Of a stretch of DNA of 64,000 nucleotides, positions 8,056 to 17,004 are shown in pieces (positions within the stretch are counted from its first letter, which is position 1; every line of letters begins with the position of its first letter). Under the pieces are notes generated by a model, which did not search any database, was not told where the DNA came from, and saw only the letters and a program-made list of their open reading frames with translations. Origin of the DNA: Frankia sp. RB7. GTDB taxonomy: Bacteria > Pseudomonadota > Alphaproteobacteria > Rhizobiales > Xanthobacteraceae. The stretch is taken from contig JAUEPE010000031.1 of the NCBI GenBank assembly GCA_030403585.1, positions 1-64,000 of the forward strand, written 5' to 3'. The translations under genes and the position numbers were made by a program.

Positions 8056-9591
8056 TTACCTGCCCTCAGCGATCGCGTCCCGGCAGCTCTGGAGCGTCTG
8101 CGCTTGTGTCCCGGATGCATCGATGGTCGTCCAACCGATATGGCCGATATTATAGTGCTCTTGCAACGCGGCAACCTCTTGCGTCGCATCGGATGCGTCA
8201 CTGCTGCGACCGCCGATTCGGGCCTGCCGGGTCGCCAGATCCGCGACCAGGAAGAGGCCGGTGAGAGGCACGTTACATTCCCGGGCCAGTGCGACGAAGG
8301 CGTCCCGCTCGAAATCGCGGGCGAACACGCCGTCGATGATCGCCGAATGGCCCTGGGCCAGCACACGGCGGGCGCGCTCGGCCAAGATCGCGTAGACCCG
8401 CTCTGCGAGCTCGGGCGTGTAGGCGGATGGCGGCAGCCGATCCGTGTCGGCGACACCGAACATCTGCTTCCGAATGATGTCGCTGCGCAACACGACGGCG
8501 CCTGGCTGCGGCGCGACGGTCGGCGCGAGCGCGCGCGCCAAAATCGTCTTCCCGGTGCCCGACAGTCCGCCTACCGCGATGAGGTGGGGAGCGGGAGGCT
8601 GGATCAGCGCCCGGGCAAGGTCAAAATAGCGGCGCGCCTCGTCGAGAATGCCGGCATCGCCGGAATGTGGCGGCTTCAGCCGTGCCAGCGCTACCTGCGC
8701 GCGGATCGCGGCGCGAATTGACATGAACAGCGGCAGCGCGCCGAGGGCGTCGAGGTTTTCCAGCGGTGTTGCGGCAAGATACCCGTTCAGGACGGTGTTG
8801 GCTGCCAACGACTGATCGTGACGCAGTAGATCCATCAGGGTGAAGGCGAGGTCGTAGAGCACGTCGACAGTTGCCATCTGAGCGTCGAACTCGATGGCGT
8901 CGAACAGTACGGGCTGCTGCCCGATCAGCACGATATTCGCGAGATGCAAATCGCCGTGGCAACGGCGGACGAAACCGCGGCGGCTGCGTTCTTCAAGCAA
9001 GCGGCGTGCGCGCAGGGATGCTGCGTGCGAGGCCTCTCCGAGTTGCTCGATCTCCGCGGTCGGGACATGATTGTCGTTCCGCAGGCCAGTGCTGTTGCCG
9101 TCGATCAGGGCGGGGATGGAGGACATCCAGGCCTTGCCGTCGGCGGGCATCGCCGCCGCATGCGAAGCCGCGATCGCGTCGGCGATGGCCGATGCAAAGT
9201 CCGCATCGAACCGTCCGGCCTTCGCCAGATGATCCAGCGTCCGGCTCTCGTCGAAACGTGACATGTCGACAGCATATTCGATCGGCCGGCCGCGGCCATC
9301 GACTTTCACCGATCCGTCCGGCTCTTCTGTGATTGCCACCACGCGATGATAAATCTGTGGCGCGTGCGGCCGGTTGATCCTGACCTCCTCGTCGCAGGCG
9401 ATCCTACGTTTCTCGAGTGTCGAATAGTCGAGAAAGGGATATTTGACTGCCCGCTTGATCTTCAGCGCGCGCGCTCCATCGAGGAAGACCGATGCTGCGT
9501 GCGTGTCGATCCGCTTCACGCGGGGATGTGCGGTGAGTGCCGTGAAGATCCGCTCCTGGGTCGCAGAATTGTCTGTCATCCCTGCCGGCAT
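8056..9591 (-). CDS. APH-like phosphotransferase fused to a P-loop kinase
   Basis: This 511-residue two-domain protein has an N-terminal half of about 330 residues resembling the aminoglycoside phosphotransferase/kinase fold, with the catalytic loop CHGDLHLANIVL and a following FDAIEFD segment. The C-terminal part has a Walker A loop, GGLSGTGKT, and an AAA_33/zeta-toxin-like kinase fold (AVVLRSDIIRKQMFG). Proteins with this architecture are common in proteobacteria but their substrate is unknown. The start is ATG 9591, or ATG 9579. The promoter region, shared with the divergent universal stress protein, contains an exact FixK box, so low-oxygen control is likely. Confidence 0.8.
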   Translation of the reverse strand: MPAGMTDNSATQERIFTALTAHPRVKRIDTHAASVFLDGARALKIKRAVKYPFLDYSTLEKRRIACDEEVRINRPHAPQIYHRVVAITEEPDGSVKVDGRGRPIEYAVDMSRFDESRTLDHLAKAGRFDADFASAIADAIAASHAAAMPADGKAWMSSIPALIDGNSTGLRNDNHVPTAEIEQLGEASHAASLRARRLLEERSRRGFVRRCHGDLHLANIVLIGQQPVLFDAIEFDAQMATVDVLYDLAFTLMDLLRHDQSLAANTVLNGYLAATPLENLDALGALPLFMSIRAAIRAQVALARLKPPHSGDAGILDEARRYFDLARALIQPPAPHLIAVGGLSGTGKTILARALAPTVAPQPGAVVLRSDIIRKQMFGVADTDRLPPSAYTPELAERVYAILAERARRVLAQGHSAIIDGVFARDFERDAFVALARECNVPLTGLFLVADLATRQARIGGRSSDASDATQEVAALQEHYNIGHIGWTTIDASGTQAQTLQSCRDAIAEGR

Positions 9592-9656
9592 ATTGCAGAT
9601 GAGGGCGGTCCGCCCGCAAACCAGGGTAACCCTTAAGGCGGGACCGCGACCAGTCC

Positions 9657-9670
9657 TTGACTTCCGTCAA
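9657..9670. promoter_or_regulatory. FixK/Fnr box 2 (TTGA-CTTCCG-TCAA)
   Basis: This is an exact 14-bp FixK/Fnr consensus in the 177-bp divergent intergenic region between the kinase fusion (minus) and the universal stress protein (plus). Its centre is 72 bp from the former start and 105 bp from the latter. It could serve either or both promoters. Confidence 0.7.
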
Positions 9671-9768
9671 GGCCTGTCGTCGGTTGGCGACGCGGAGTTT
9701 TCCCGGCTTGAGGAGGATCAAGCGCCCGGACCAAAAGCAGGCCTATTCTGGCCGGCAAGGAGAATCCG

Positions 9769-10608
9769 ATGCCCATCAAGGACGTGTTTCTGCCGCTGTT
9801 TGGCGAGCCGCGTGCCGCCACGCTGGCCGCGATCGAGAAGTGCGTAGCTGTTGCCGCTGGCCTCGGCGCCAGGATGACCGGGCTGGCGCTCGAGGATAAC
9901 GCGTTCGTTCGGCCGAAGGTGGTGTTCCCTGATGACCCGGAGTCGGCCGAACTCAGTGCTATGCGCGAGGCGGGTGACATGCAGCAGCTCCTGAACGCAT
10001 TCACCAATGCGGCCTCCCGTATCGGCGTTCGCGCCCAAAGCCGATCGGGCAGGGTGCCGGCGGATCGGATCGCATCGACCCTGGCCGAGCATGCGCGCTT
10101 CAGCGACCTCACCCTGGTCCCCGTGAAGCCGCAGGACAGTCGCGCGGAGAATATCGTCGAGACCTTCCTGTTCGAATCCGGCCGGCCGCTGCTGCTATGT
10201 CCGGAGCAGCATGTAGAGCTGCTACGGCCGGAAATCGAGAACGTCATGATCGCCTGGGCGCCCTCGGCCCGCGCGGCACGTGCGATCGGCGACGCGCTGC
10301 CGATCCTTCAGGCCGCCAATTCGGTGCGCGTAGTCACCGCTACGGACGACAAGACTGACGAGGTCATGCAGTCCGGAACGAGCCTCGTCGATCATCTGAG
10401 GGAACACGGGGTCTACGCATCCTTCGAGACCGTGAAGGGCAGCGGCAGCTCGATCGGCAAGGTGCTGGGGAGCTGGGCGCAGTCCCACGCCATCGACGCC
10501 ATCGTCATGGGCGCCTACCATCATTCGCGTCTGAACGAGATCGTTTGGGGCGGCGTGACCAAGACCGTCATCGGCCAGCCACCGTGCTGGGTGATGATGT
10601 CGCACTAG
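9769..10608 (+). CDS. Universal stress protein (UspA family, tandem)
   Basis: This 279-residue protein has the length of a tandem Usp. The C-terminal half has the ATP-binding style ending IVMGAYHHSRLNEIVWGG followed by TKTVIG; the N-terminal half is less conserved. Usp proteins help survival under stress and low oxygen and may bind ATP. A strong ribosome site (AAGGAG) precedes ATG 9769, and FixK box 2 is upstream. The next gene starts 71 bp downstream in the same direction and is probably co-transcribed. Confidence 0.85.
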   Translation: MPIKDVFLPLFGEPRAATLAAIEKCVAVAAGLGARMTGLALEDNAFVRPKVVFPDDPESAELSAMREAGDMQQLLNAFTNAASRIGVRAQSRSGRVPADRIASTLAEHARFSDLTLVPVKPQDSRAENIVETFLFESGRPLLLCPEQHVELLRPEIENVMIAWAPSARAARAIGDALPILQAANSVRVVTATDDKTDEVMQSGTSLVDHLREHGVYASFETVKGSGSSIGKVLGSWAQSHAIDAIVMGAYHHSRLNEIVWGGVTKTVIGQPPCWVMMSH

Positions 10609-10679
10609 GGGCGTTTTGGCTCGTATCCGAGTTAGCTTCGCAGCTGTCGGACCCGTTGCCCGATCGGACGATTGTGATC

Positions 10680-13370
10680 ATGTCGACCTACCGCCTGAAA
10701 AACCTGTTGTCGCCCCGATCGGTCGCGCTGGTTGGCGCAAGCTCCCGGCCGGTCTCCGTTGGACGCGCGGTCCTGGAGAATATTCGCAAAGCGGAATTCA
10801 AGGGGCTGTTCGGCTTGGTGAACCCGCGCCATGCCGAGATTGGCGGCGTCGCGGCGGTGAGCAGCCTTGAGCAGCTGCCGTTCGTGCCCGAACTCGTCGT
10901 CATCACCGCGCCGGCGCGCGAGGTCCCTGAGATTATCGACCAGGCCGGGCGTCGCGGCTCGGCCGGCGCCCTGATCGTCTCGGCGGGACTCGGTCACGGA
11001 CCGGGATCGCTTCAGGAAGCGACCATCGCTGCCGCGCGCAAATATGGCATGCGGCTGATCGGCCCCAATTGCCTCGGCATCATGATGCCCGGCGCAAGCC
11101 TCAACGCGAGTTTCGCCGCGCACATGCCGGCGGCTGGAAACCTCGCGCTGATCTCGCAGTCGGGCGCGATCGCGGCCGGCATGGTGGATTGGGCCGCGCA
11201 GCGCGGCGTCGGCTTTTCCGGCGTTGTCACGATCGGCGATCAGATCGACGTCGACATCGCGGATTTGCTCGACCATTTCGCGATGGACCACAAGACCCGC
11301 GCGATCCTGCTCTATATCGAGGCCATCAAGGACGCGCGGAAGTTCATGTCGGCGTCGCGCGCCGCGGCGCGCGTGAAACCCGTCGTCGTGGTGAAGTCCG
11401 GCCGCATGGCGCAGGGCGCGAGGGCGGCCGCCACGCATACGGGCGCGCTTGCAGGCGCCGACGCCGTCTATGATGCGGCTTTCCGCCGGGCCGGCGTTCT
11501 CCGGGTGTCCGATCTGCGCGAGCTGTTCGATTGTGCCGAGACGCTCGGCCGGATCGGATCGCCGGCGGGAAAGCGCCTTGCTATTCTAACCAATGGTGGC
11601 GGCATCGGTGTCCTGGCGGTCGACCGGCTGGCAGACCTCGGCGGAATTCCCGCGCCCATGACACCCGATACGCGCGAGAAGCTCGACGCGGTGCTGCCGC
11701 CGACCTGGTCCGGCGCCAATCCCGTCGATATCGTCGGCGACGCCGATGCATCGCGCTATGCTGTGGCGCTGCAGGTGCTGCTCGACGATCCCGGCAATGA
11801 CGCGGTTCTCGTGCTGAACGTGCAAACCGCGATCGCATCGGCCGCCGAGATCGCGACGACCGTGACGGAGCTTGTCGTCAAGCATCGCGAGAAGCACCGC
11901 AGTTGGGCCAAGCCCGTGCTTGCGGCCTGGGTCGGGGCCGATCAGGCGATCATTGCGACGCTGTCCGGCGCGGGCATTCCGAATTATCCGACCGAAGACG
12001 ACGCGGTGCGCGGCTTCATGCATATGGTCCGGCATCGCGAGGTGGTCGACGAACTGAGCCAGGTTCCGCCGGCGATGCCGGACACCTTCGTGCCGGATGT
12101 CGCTGCTGCGAAGCAGATCGTCACGACGGCCATCGCCGACGGGCGCAAATGGCTCGAGCCCGTCGAGTTCAAGCATCTGCTTGGGTGCTATGACATCGCC
12201 ATGGTGCCGACCTATGCGGCAGCGGATGTCGAGCAGTCGGTCGCCTATGCGGATGAGATATTCGCGCAAGGCGGCACAGTCGTGCTCAAGATCATGTCGC
12301 GCGACATCGTCCACAAGTCCGACGTCGGCGGCGTCGTGCTCAATTTGACCTCGCCGGCCGCGGTACGCGCGGCTGCTGTCGATATTCTCGCGCGGGCAAG
12401 GAAGCTGCGGCCCGACGCCCGCATTGACGGCGTCATCGTTCAGGCAATGGTCGTCAAGGCGAAGGCGCGCGAGCTGATCCTGGGCCTCGCTGACGATCCC
12501 ACCTTTGGCACCGTTGTCGTGTTTGGCCGCGGCGGAACGGCGGTCGAGATCATCAACGACAAGGCTCTGGCGCTGCCGCCGCTCGATTTGCACCTCGCCC
12601 GCGACCTGATCGAGCGCACCCGTGTGTCGCGGTTGTTGCCCGCGTATCGGGACGTGCCGGCTGTCAAGCAGGACGCCGTCGCCATGGTGCTGGTCAAGCT
12701 GGCGCAGATGGCGGCAGACATCCCCGAAATCCGCGAGCTCGATATCAATCCGCTGCTCGCGGATGAAACCGGCGTGACTGCCGTCGATGCCCGCGTCGCG
12801 GTGGCGCCGCCGCAGCGGAAGTTTGCGGGCTCCGGTCCCGCCAATTTCGCCGTTCGCGCCTATCCCTCGCAATGGGAGCGCCGGCTCGCGCTCAAGGACG
12901 GCTGGCGCATCTTCGTGCGGCCGTTGCGCCCGGACGACGAGCCCACCATCCATGAGTTCCTGCGCCATGTGACGCCCCACGACCTTCGCCTGCGCTTCTT
13001 CGCGCCGATGAAGGAGTTTACCCACGAGTTCATCGCGCGCCTGACTCAGCTCGACTACGCGCGCGCCATGGCGTTCATTGCGTTCGATGAGAATAACGAG
13101 ATGGTCGGCGTGGTGCGGCTTCACTCGGACTCGGTCTACGAGAGCGGCGAATACGCGATCCTGCTGCGATCCGACCTCAAGGGCAGGGGGCTCGGATGGG
13201 CCCTGATGCAGCTGATCATCGACTACGCCAGGTCGGAAGGGCTCAAGACCATCTCGGGCGACGTTCTCAAGGAAAACGTCACGATGCTCGAGATGTGCCG
13301 GCAGCTCGGCTTCGAGATCAAGGCGGATCCGACGGAACCTGATATCTGCGACGTCCGGCTGAAGCTCTGA
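10680..13370 (+). CDS. ADP-forming acyl-CoA synthetase fused to a GNAT acetyltransferase (Pat-like)
   Basis: This 896-residue fusion consists of a CoA-binding domain (about 10-130), a succinyl-CoA-ligase-like domain (150-290), an ATP-grasp domain (about 500-710) and a C-terminal GNAT domain (from about 740, with acetyl-CoA loop LKGRGLGWAL). The architecture matches protein lysine acetyltransferase Pat/PatZ. Unlike a purely regulatory Pat, it keeps both histidines expected in an active synthetase: H253 in the ATHTGALAG segment and H545 in VHKSDVGGV. The start ATG 10680 is set by homology to STYRLKNLLSPRSVALVGAS. It may sense or make acetyl-CoA and acetylate metabolic enzymes during oxygen limitation (inference from its FixK-linked neighbours). 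Confidence 0.85.
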   Translation: MSTYRLKNLLSPRSVALVGASSRPVSVGRAVLENIRKAEFKGLFGLVNPRHAEIGGVAAVSSLEQLPFVPELVVITAPAREVPEIIDQAGRRGSAGALIVSAGLGHGPGSLQEATIAAARKYGMRLIGPNCLGIMMPGASLNASFAAHMPAAGNLALISQSGAIAAGMVDWAAQRGVGFSGVVTIGDQIDVDIADLLDHFAMDHKTRAILLYIEAIKDARKFMSASRAAARVKPVVVVKSGRMAQGARAAATHTGALAGADAVYDAAFRRAGVLRVSDLRELFDCAETLGRIGSPAGKRLAILTNGGGIGVLAVDRLADLGGIPAPMTPDTREKLDAVLPPTWSGANPVDIVGDADASRYAVALQVLLDDPGNDAVLVLNVQTAIASAAEIATTVTELVVKHREKHRSWAKPVLAAWVGADQAIIATLSGAGIPNYPTEDDAVRGFMHMVRHREVVDELSQVPPAMPDTFVPDVAAAKQIVTTAIADGRKWLEPVEFKHLLGCYDIAMVPTYAAADVEQSVAYADEIFAQGGTVVLKIMSRDIVHKSDVGGVVLNLTSPAAVRAAAVDILARARKLRPDARIDGVIVQAMVVKAKARELILGLADDPTFGTVVVFGRGGTAVEIINDKALALPPLDLHLARDLIERTRVSRLLPAYRDVPAVKQDAVAMVLVKLAQMAADIPEIRELDINPLLADETGVTAVDARVAVAPPQRKFAGSGPANFAVRAYPSQWERRLALKDGWRIFVRPLRPDDEPTIHEFLRHVTPHDLRLRFFAPMKEFTHEFIARLTQLDYARAMAFIAFDENNEMVGVVRLHSDSVYESGEYAILLRSDLKGRGLGWALMQLIIDYARSEGLKTISGDVLKENVTMLEMCRQLGFEIKADPTEPDICDVRLKL

Positions 13371-13511
13371 CGCGCGGACTGCTACGAGCGCGCTTCGGGC
13401 GCTGCGTCTGCGGCGGGCTCGCTGGCCGTCCTTCCCATGTTCCTAACGATGATTGCGATCAACGGCGCCAGCACGCCACGATCATGGTGAGCGGATGATG
13501 CTTATGGGTCT

Positions 13512-13525
13512 GTGTTGAGGCAGGT
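13512..13525. promoter_or_regulatory. FixK/Fnr box 3 (TTGA-GGCAGG-TCAA), Mla-type operon
   Basis: This exact FixK/Fnr consensus is centred 71 bp before the proposed start of the permease gene. A site near -40 puts the transcript start around 13559, which rules out translation from the TTG inside the box and supports starts at 13590/13596. The rest of the 13371-13589 gap has no convincing gene. Confidence 0.68.
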
Positions 13526-13589
13526 CAATCGGGTAACGTCATGCCGTCCTAGAACACAAACGACCGGGGACTGGTCGTCTTACGAGGAT

Positions 13590-14732
13590 ATGCGTGTGAA
13601 TTCGGAACCTCTGCTGCTGGCAACGCCGTCTGGCGATGCGCTTGAATTGCGTCCCCAGGGGCCGTGGATCGCAGCCAATGTGTCGGCTCTGGAAGCGCTA
13701 TCCCGATCGGTCGGGGTGGACGTCGATCGATCGAGAGCCGTGACACTGGACATGTCGGGCATCAGTGCGCTCGACACGCTCGGCGCCTGGATACTGGAGA
13801 AAATGTCGCGCAAGGCGGCCTTGTCGGGGAGATCGCCCGAGATCGTCGGCGTGGCCGATCATTTCAGCGGCTTGATGGACGAGGTGCATCAGGTCAATCG
13901 GCACACGCCGGCGCCGGCGGTCTTGCCCAATCCGGTCCTGCTCAGGCTGAATGATCTCGGCAAGGCCACGATCGAAGCCCGCGAAGACATCACAGTCTTT
14001 CTGCAAATGCTGGGCGCTTTGTTCATCGCGGTCATGGGCGTCGTGCGTAGGCCCCGCACGCTGCGGCTGACATCGCTGGTCTATCAGCTCAACCGGATCG
14101 GGTTTCAGGCGATTCCCATCGTCATATTGATCACATTCCTGATCGGCGCCATCATTGCCCAGCAAGGGTTCTTTCATTTCCGCAGGTTCGGCGCGGAGTC
14201 CTATACGGTCGACATGGTCGGCATCCTCGTCCTGCGCGAGCTCGGCGTGCTGATCGTCGCCATCATGGTCGCGGGACGTTCGGGAAGCGCCTACACCGCC
14301 GAGCTCGGCTCGATGAAGATGCGCGAGGAGATCGACGCGCTCTCGACCATGGGGCTCGATCCCGTCGAAATTCTGATCTTGCCGCGCGTTGCGGCCCTGG
14401 TCATCGCGCTGCCCATTCTCGCCTTCATCGGTTCGATTTCCGCGCTCTACGGCGGCGGCCTGGTGGCGCAGTTCTATGGCGGCATGGCGCCTGCGATCTA
14501 TATCGCGCGGCTGCACGAGGCCATTTCCATCGCGCATTTCGAGGTCGGCATCCTGAAGGCGCCGTTCATGGCGCTGGTGATCGGGATCGTCGCCTGCAGC
14601 GAGGGATTGCGCGTAAAGGGCAGCGCGGAGTCATTGGGCAGGCAAACGACGACATCGGTGGTGAAGTCGATCTTTCTCGTCATCGTACTCGACGGACTGT
14701 TCGCGATCTTCTTCGCGTCGATCGGAATGTGA
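13590..14732 (+). CDS. MlaE-type lipid ABC permease with N-terminal STAS domain
   Basis: This 380-residue protein has residues 1-110 forming a STAS-like domain (AVTLDMSGISALDTLGAWIL), and the rest is an MlaE/YrbE permease with about five membrane segments (starts VYQLNRIGFQAIPIVILI; conserved GRSGSAYTAELGSMKMREEI and DALSTMGLDPVEIL). MlaE permeases move phospholipids between inner and outer membranes. In E. coli STAS is a separate protein (MlaB); here it is fused. The start is ATG 13590 or GTG 13596; the latter has better spacing from GAGG. It overlaps or abuts the ATPase gene, so translation is coupled. Confidence 0.85.
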   Translation: MRVNSEPLLLATPSGDALELRPQGPWIAANVSALEALSRSVGVDVDRSRAVTLDMSGISALDTLGAWILEKMSRKAALSGRSPEIVGVADHFSGLMDEVHQVNRHTPAPAVLPNPVLLRLNDLGKATIEAREDITVFLQMLGALFIAVMGVVRRPRTLRLTSLVYQLNRIGFQAIPIVILITFLIGAIIAQQGFFHFRRFGAESYTVDMVGILVLRELGVLIVAIMVAGRSGSAYTAELGSMKMREEIDALSTMGLDPVEILILPRVAALVIALPILAFIGSISALYGGGLVAQFYGGMAPAIYIARLHEAISIAHFEVGILKAPFMALVIGIVACSEGLRVKGSAESLGRQTTTSVVKSIFLVIVLDGLFAIFFASIGM

Positions 14733-14734
14733 CC

Positions 14735-15514
14735 ATGCCCGAACGGCAGCAACAGTTCGCCATCCGCGTTCGCGACCTCGTGGTCGGATTCGGTCGCCAG
14801 ATCGTGCTCGACCATCTGTCGCTCGACGTTCGCCGGGGCGAGATTCTTGGGCTCGTCGGTGCGTCGGGCGGCGGCAAGTCTGTGTTGATGCGCACCATCA
14901 TCGGTTTGGTCCCGCGTCGGAGTGGGGCCATCGAGGTGATGGGACAGGAGATTGGCGAAACGTCCGATCGCGGCACGCAGGGCGCGGCCGGAAAGTGGGG
15001 GATCCTGTTCCAGCAGGGAGCGCTGTTCTCCTCGCTGACGGTCCGGCAGAACGTCCAATTTCCGCTTCGCGAAAATCTGGTGCTGTCGCAGGAGCTGATG
15101 GACGAGATCGCGATCGCCAAGCTCGAGATGGTCGGGCTGCGGGCGCAGGACGGCGACAAATATCCTTCGGAACTGTCCGGCGGCATGACCAAGCGCGTGG
15201 CGCTGGCGCGCGCGCTCGCGCTCGATCCCCCGATCGTATTTCTGGATGAGCCGACCTCTGGTCTCGATCCGATCGCTGCCGGCGATTTCGATGCGCTGAT
15301 CGGCACGCTGCAAAAGACCCTGGGGCTCACCGTCTTCATGGTCACCCATGACCTCGCCAGCCTCACCACGGTCTGCGACCGCGTCGCCGCACTCGCGGAC
15401 GGCAAGATCGTAGCGATCGGCCCGATGCGCGAATTACTGCAATCCGATCATCCCTGGGTGCGCGCCTATTTCCACGGCAAGCGCTCGCAGATGCTGCAAC
15501 CACAGATGAGATGA
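14735..15514 (+). CDS. MlaF-type ABC transporter ATPase
   Basis: This 259-residue ATP-binding subunit has Walker A GASGGGKS, Q-loop FQQGALFSSL, signature LSGGMTKRVALARAL and Walker B IVFLDEPTSGLDP. The MlaF-like LFSSLTVRQNVQFPLRE region fits the lipid-transport subgroup. ATG 14735 is used; a GTG at 14729 overlapping the previous stop is possible. It pairs with the STAS-permease upstream and the MCE protein downstream (3 bp gap) to form a complete inner-membrane lipid transporter. Confidence 0.9.
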   Translation: MPERQQQFAIRVRDLVVGFGRQIVLDHLSLDVRRGEILGLVGASGGGKSVLMRTIIGLVPRRSGAIEVMGQEIGETSDRGTQGAAGKWGILFQQGALFSSLTVRQNVQFPLRENLVLSQELMDEIAIAKLEMVGLRAQDGDKYPSELSGGMTKRVALARALALDPPIVFLDEPTSGLDPIAAGDFDALIGTLQKTLGLTVFMVTHDLASLTTVCDRVAALADGKIVAIGPMRELLQSDHPWVRAYFHGKRSQMLQPQMR

Positions 15515-15517
15515 GAC

Positions 15518-16621
15518 ATGGAAATCCGCGCTCCTTATGTGCTGATCGGCAGTTTCGTGCTGGCCGCGATCCTCGCGGTGTTCGGCTTCGTCTATTGGCT
15601 GAGCAACAGCGCCGGGATCGGGCCGCGCACGAATTACCATTTGCAGTTCCAGGGGCCGGTGCCGGGCCTTCTGGTCGGCGCCGGCGTGCTGTTCAACGGC
15701 ATCCGCGTCGGTGAGGTGACGCAGCTCGGCCTCGCGCCTGACAATCCGCGCTTCGTCAATGCGACGATCTCGGTTGCCTTGACGACGCCTGTGCGTACCG
15801 ACACCAAGGTCGGGCTCGATTTCCAGGGGCTGACTGGCGTGCCCGTGGTGACGCTGGAGGGTGGCATGATCGTCGCCAAATCCGGCGAGATGCTGACCCT
15901 GATCGCCGAGGCGGGCGCAGGCCAGAGCATGACGCAGGCGGCGCGCGATGCTCTGCGGCGCGTCGACACCGTGCTGGAGGACAATTCCGGTCCGGTCAAG
16001 GACACCATCGCGAATTTCAAGACATTCTCCGACGGCCTTGCGCGTAACACCGGCAAGCTCGACGGCATCTTGACAGGCCTCGAGAAGATGACTGGCGGCG
16101 GTACACCTGCGCAGAAAATCACCTTTGACCTCCGCACGCCGCAAAATCTCGGGCCGGTCGGTAAGACGCTCTCGGCGTCGCTGGCCATTCCCGAGCCGAC
16201 CGCCGTCGCGATGCTCCAGACGCAGCGCATGCTGTTCGCGCCAGTTGGCGACAACCAGGGCTTTGCCAACTTCCTGTGGGCCGACAGCATTCCAAAGCTG
16301 GTGCAGGCGCGGCTGATCGACAGCTTTGAGAATTACGATATCGCGCACGCCCCGCTTCGGACGACCGACCTGGGGCAAGCCGACTACCAGCTCCTGATCG
16401 ACATCAGGCGCTTCCGGATCGCCACGGAGGGCGAGACCCGGGTCGAGATCGGACTGTCGGCGCGGATCGTCGACAAGAATGGCAAGGTGATCGCATCACG
16501 TCTCGTCGAGACTAGCGAGAAGCTCGACAAGGTCGAGCCGGCTGCTGCGGTCGCGGCCTTCGACGCGGCCTTCGCCCGCATCGCCAGGGAGCTGATCGAC
16601 TGGACGGTGCAGGCAGTGTGA
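15518..16621 (+). CDS. MlaD/MCE-domain protein fused to an ABC_trans_aux (PqiC-like) domain
   Basis: This 367-residue protein has one N-terminal membrane anchor (about 7-29), an MCE domain (about 38-115, with GVLFNGIRVGEVTQLGL and GLTGVPVVTLEGG), a helical linker, and a C-terminal domain of about 145 residues resembling ABC-type transport auxiliary lipoproteins (QTQRMLFAPVGDNQ, YQLLIDIRRFRI). MCE proteins carry lipids across the periplasm. The auxiliary part is usually a separate outer-membrane lipoprotein, so the fusion could tether the pathway. It is the third gene of the FixK-box operon and is convergent with the cytochrome gene, 9 bp away. Confidence 0.85.
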   Translation: MEIRAPYVLIGSFVLAAILAVFGFVYWLSNSAGIGPRTNYHLQFQGPVPGLLVGAGVLFNGIRVGEVTQLGLAPDNPRFVNATISVALTTPVRTDTKVGLDFQGLTGVPVVTLEGGMIVAKSGEMLTLIAEAGAGQSMTQAARDALRRVDTVLEDNSGPVKDTIANFKTFSDGLARNTGKLDGILTGLEKMTGGGTPAQKITFDLRTPQNLGPVGKTLSASLAIPEPTAVAMLQTQRMLFAPVGDNQGFANFLWADSIPKLVQARLIDSFENYDIAHAPLRTTDLGQADYQLLIDIRRFRIATEGETRVEIGLSARIVDKNGKVIASRLVETSEKLDKVEPAAAVAAFDAAFARIARELIDWTVQAV

Positions 16622-16630
16622 TGTCGCGGG

Positions 16631-16948
16631 CTATTCGAGTGTCTTAAGGTAGGACAGGAGGTCGTGGATCTGGTCCGGATCGAGCTCGAAGGCCGGCATG
16701 TCGGAGTGGCCGGTATAGATGCCTTCGGCGAGTGCCTCTTCGAGGGCATCGATCGGGTAGCGCTGGTGCAAGGTCCTGAACGGAGGCGCAATCTTGAGCC
16801 GACTTTCGGAACGACGGTCGATTGCATGGCAGCGCGCGCAATTGGCTTGCGCATAGGCCTTGCCGCGTTGTTCGGCGGTCGGCGCAGCGAGCGCGGGAGT
16901 GATCAGAAGCAGCCCAATCAGGCTGTAGCGTAGCGCGTTTTGCAGCAT
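16631..16948 (-). CDS. Small secreted c-type cytochrome
   Basis: This 105-residue protein has a signal peptide (MLQNALRYSLIGLLLITPAL, cleavage near ALA-APT), one haem-binding site CARCH and a likely axial Met in the GHSDMPAFELDPDQ loop. It is a class I monohaem cytochrome that would carry electrons in the periplasm. ATG 16948 is preferred over an upstream in-frame start because it begins the signal peptide. The divergent FixK box at 17005-17018 lies at a suitable distance, so expression at low oxygen is likely. The partner oxidase or reductase is not in the window. Confidence 0.88.
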   Translation of the reverse strand: MLQNALRYSLIGLLLITPALAAPTAEQRGKAYAQANCARCHAIDRRSESRLKIAPPFRTLHQRYPIDALEEALAEGIYTGHSDMPAFELDPDQIHDLLSYLKTLE

Positions 16949-17004
16949 GGAAATTGGTCCCGTCGAACTCTCGTCGCAGAATAGGGCGGGGGTGGGTGTC
17001 AAAT

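Noticed and set aside
11586-13124. 512-codon minus-strand frame inside the acyl-CoA synthetase-GNAT gene
   Set aside because: Arg/His/Asp-rich antisense reading with no motif; the sense protein has four recognisable domains.
13371-13500. Short minus-strand peptide with a hydrophobic start (VLAPLIAIIVRNMG)
   Set aside because: Too short, no ribosome site, and located in a promoter region; could be a relic but cannot be supported.
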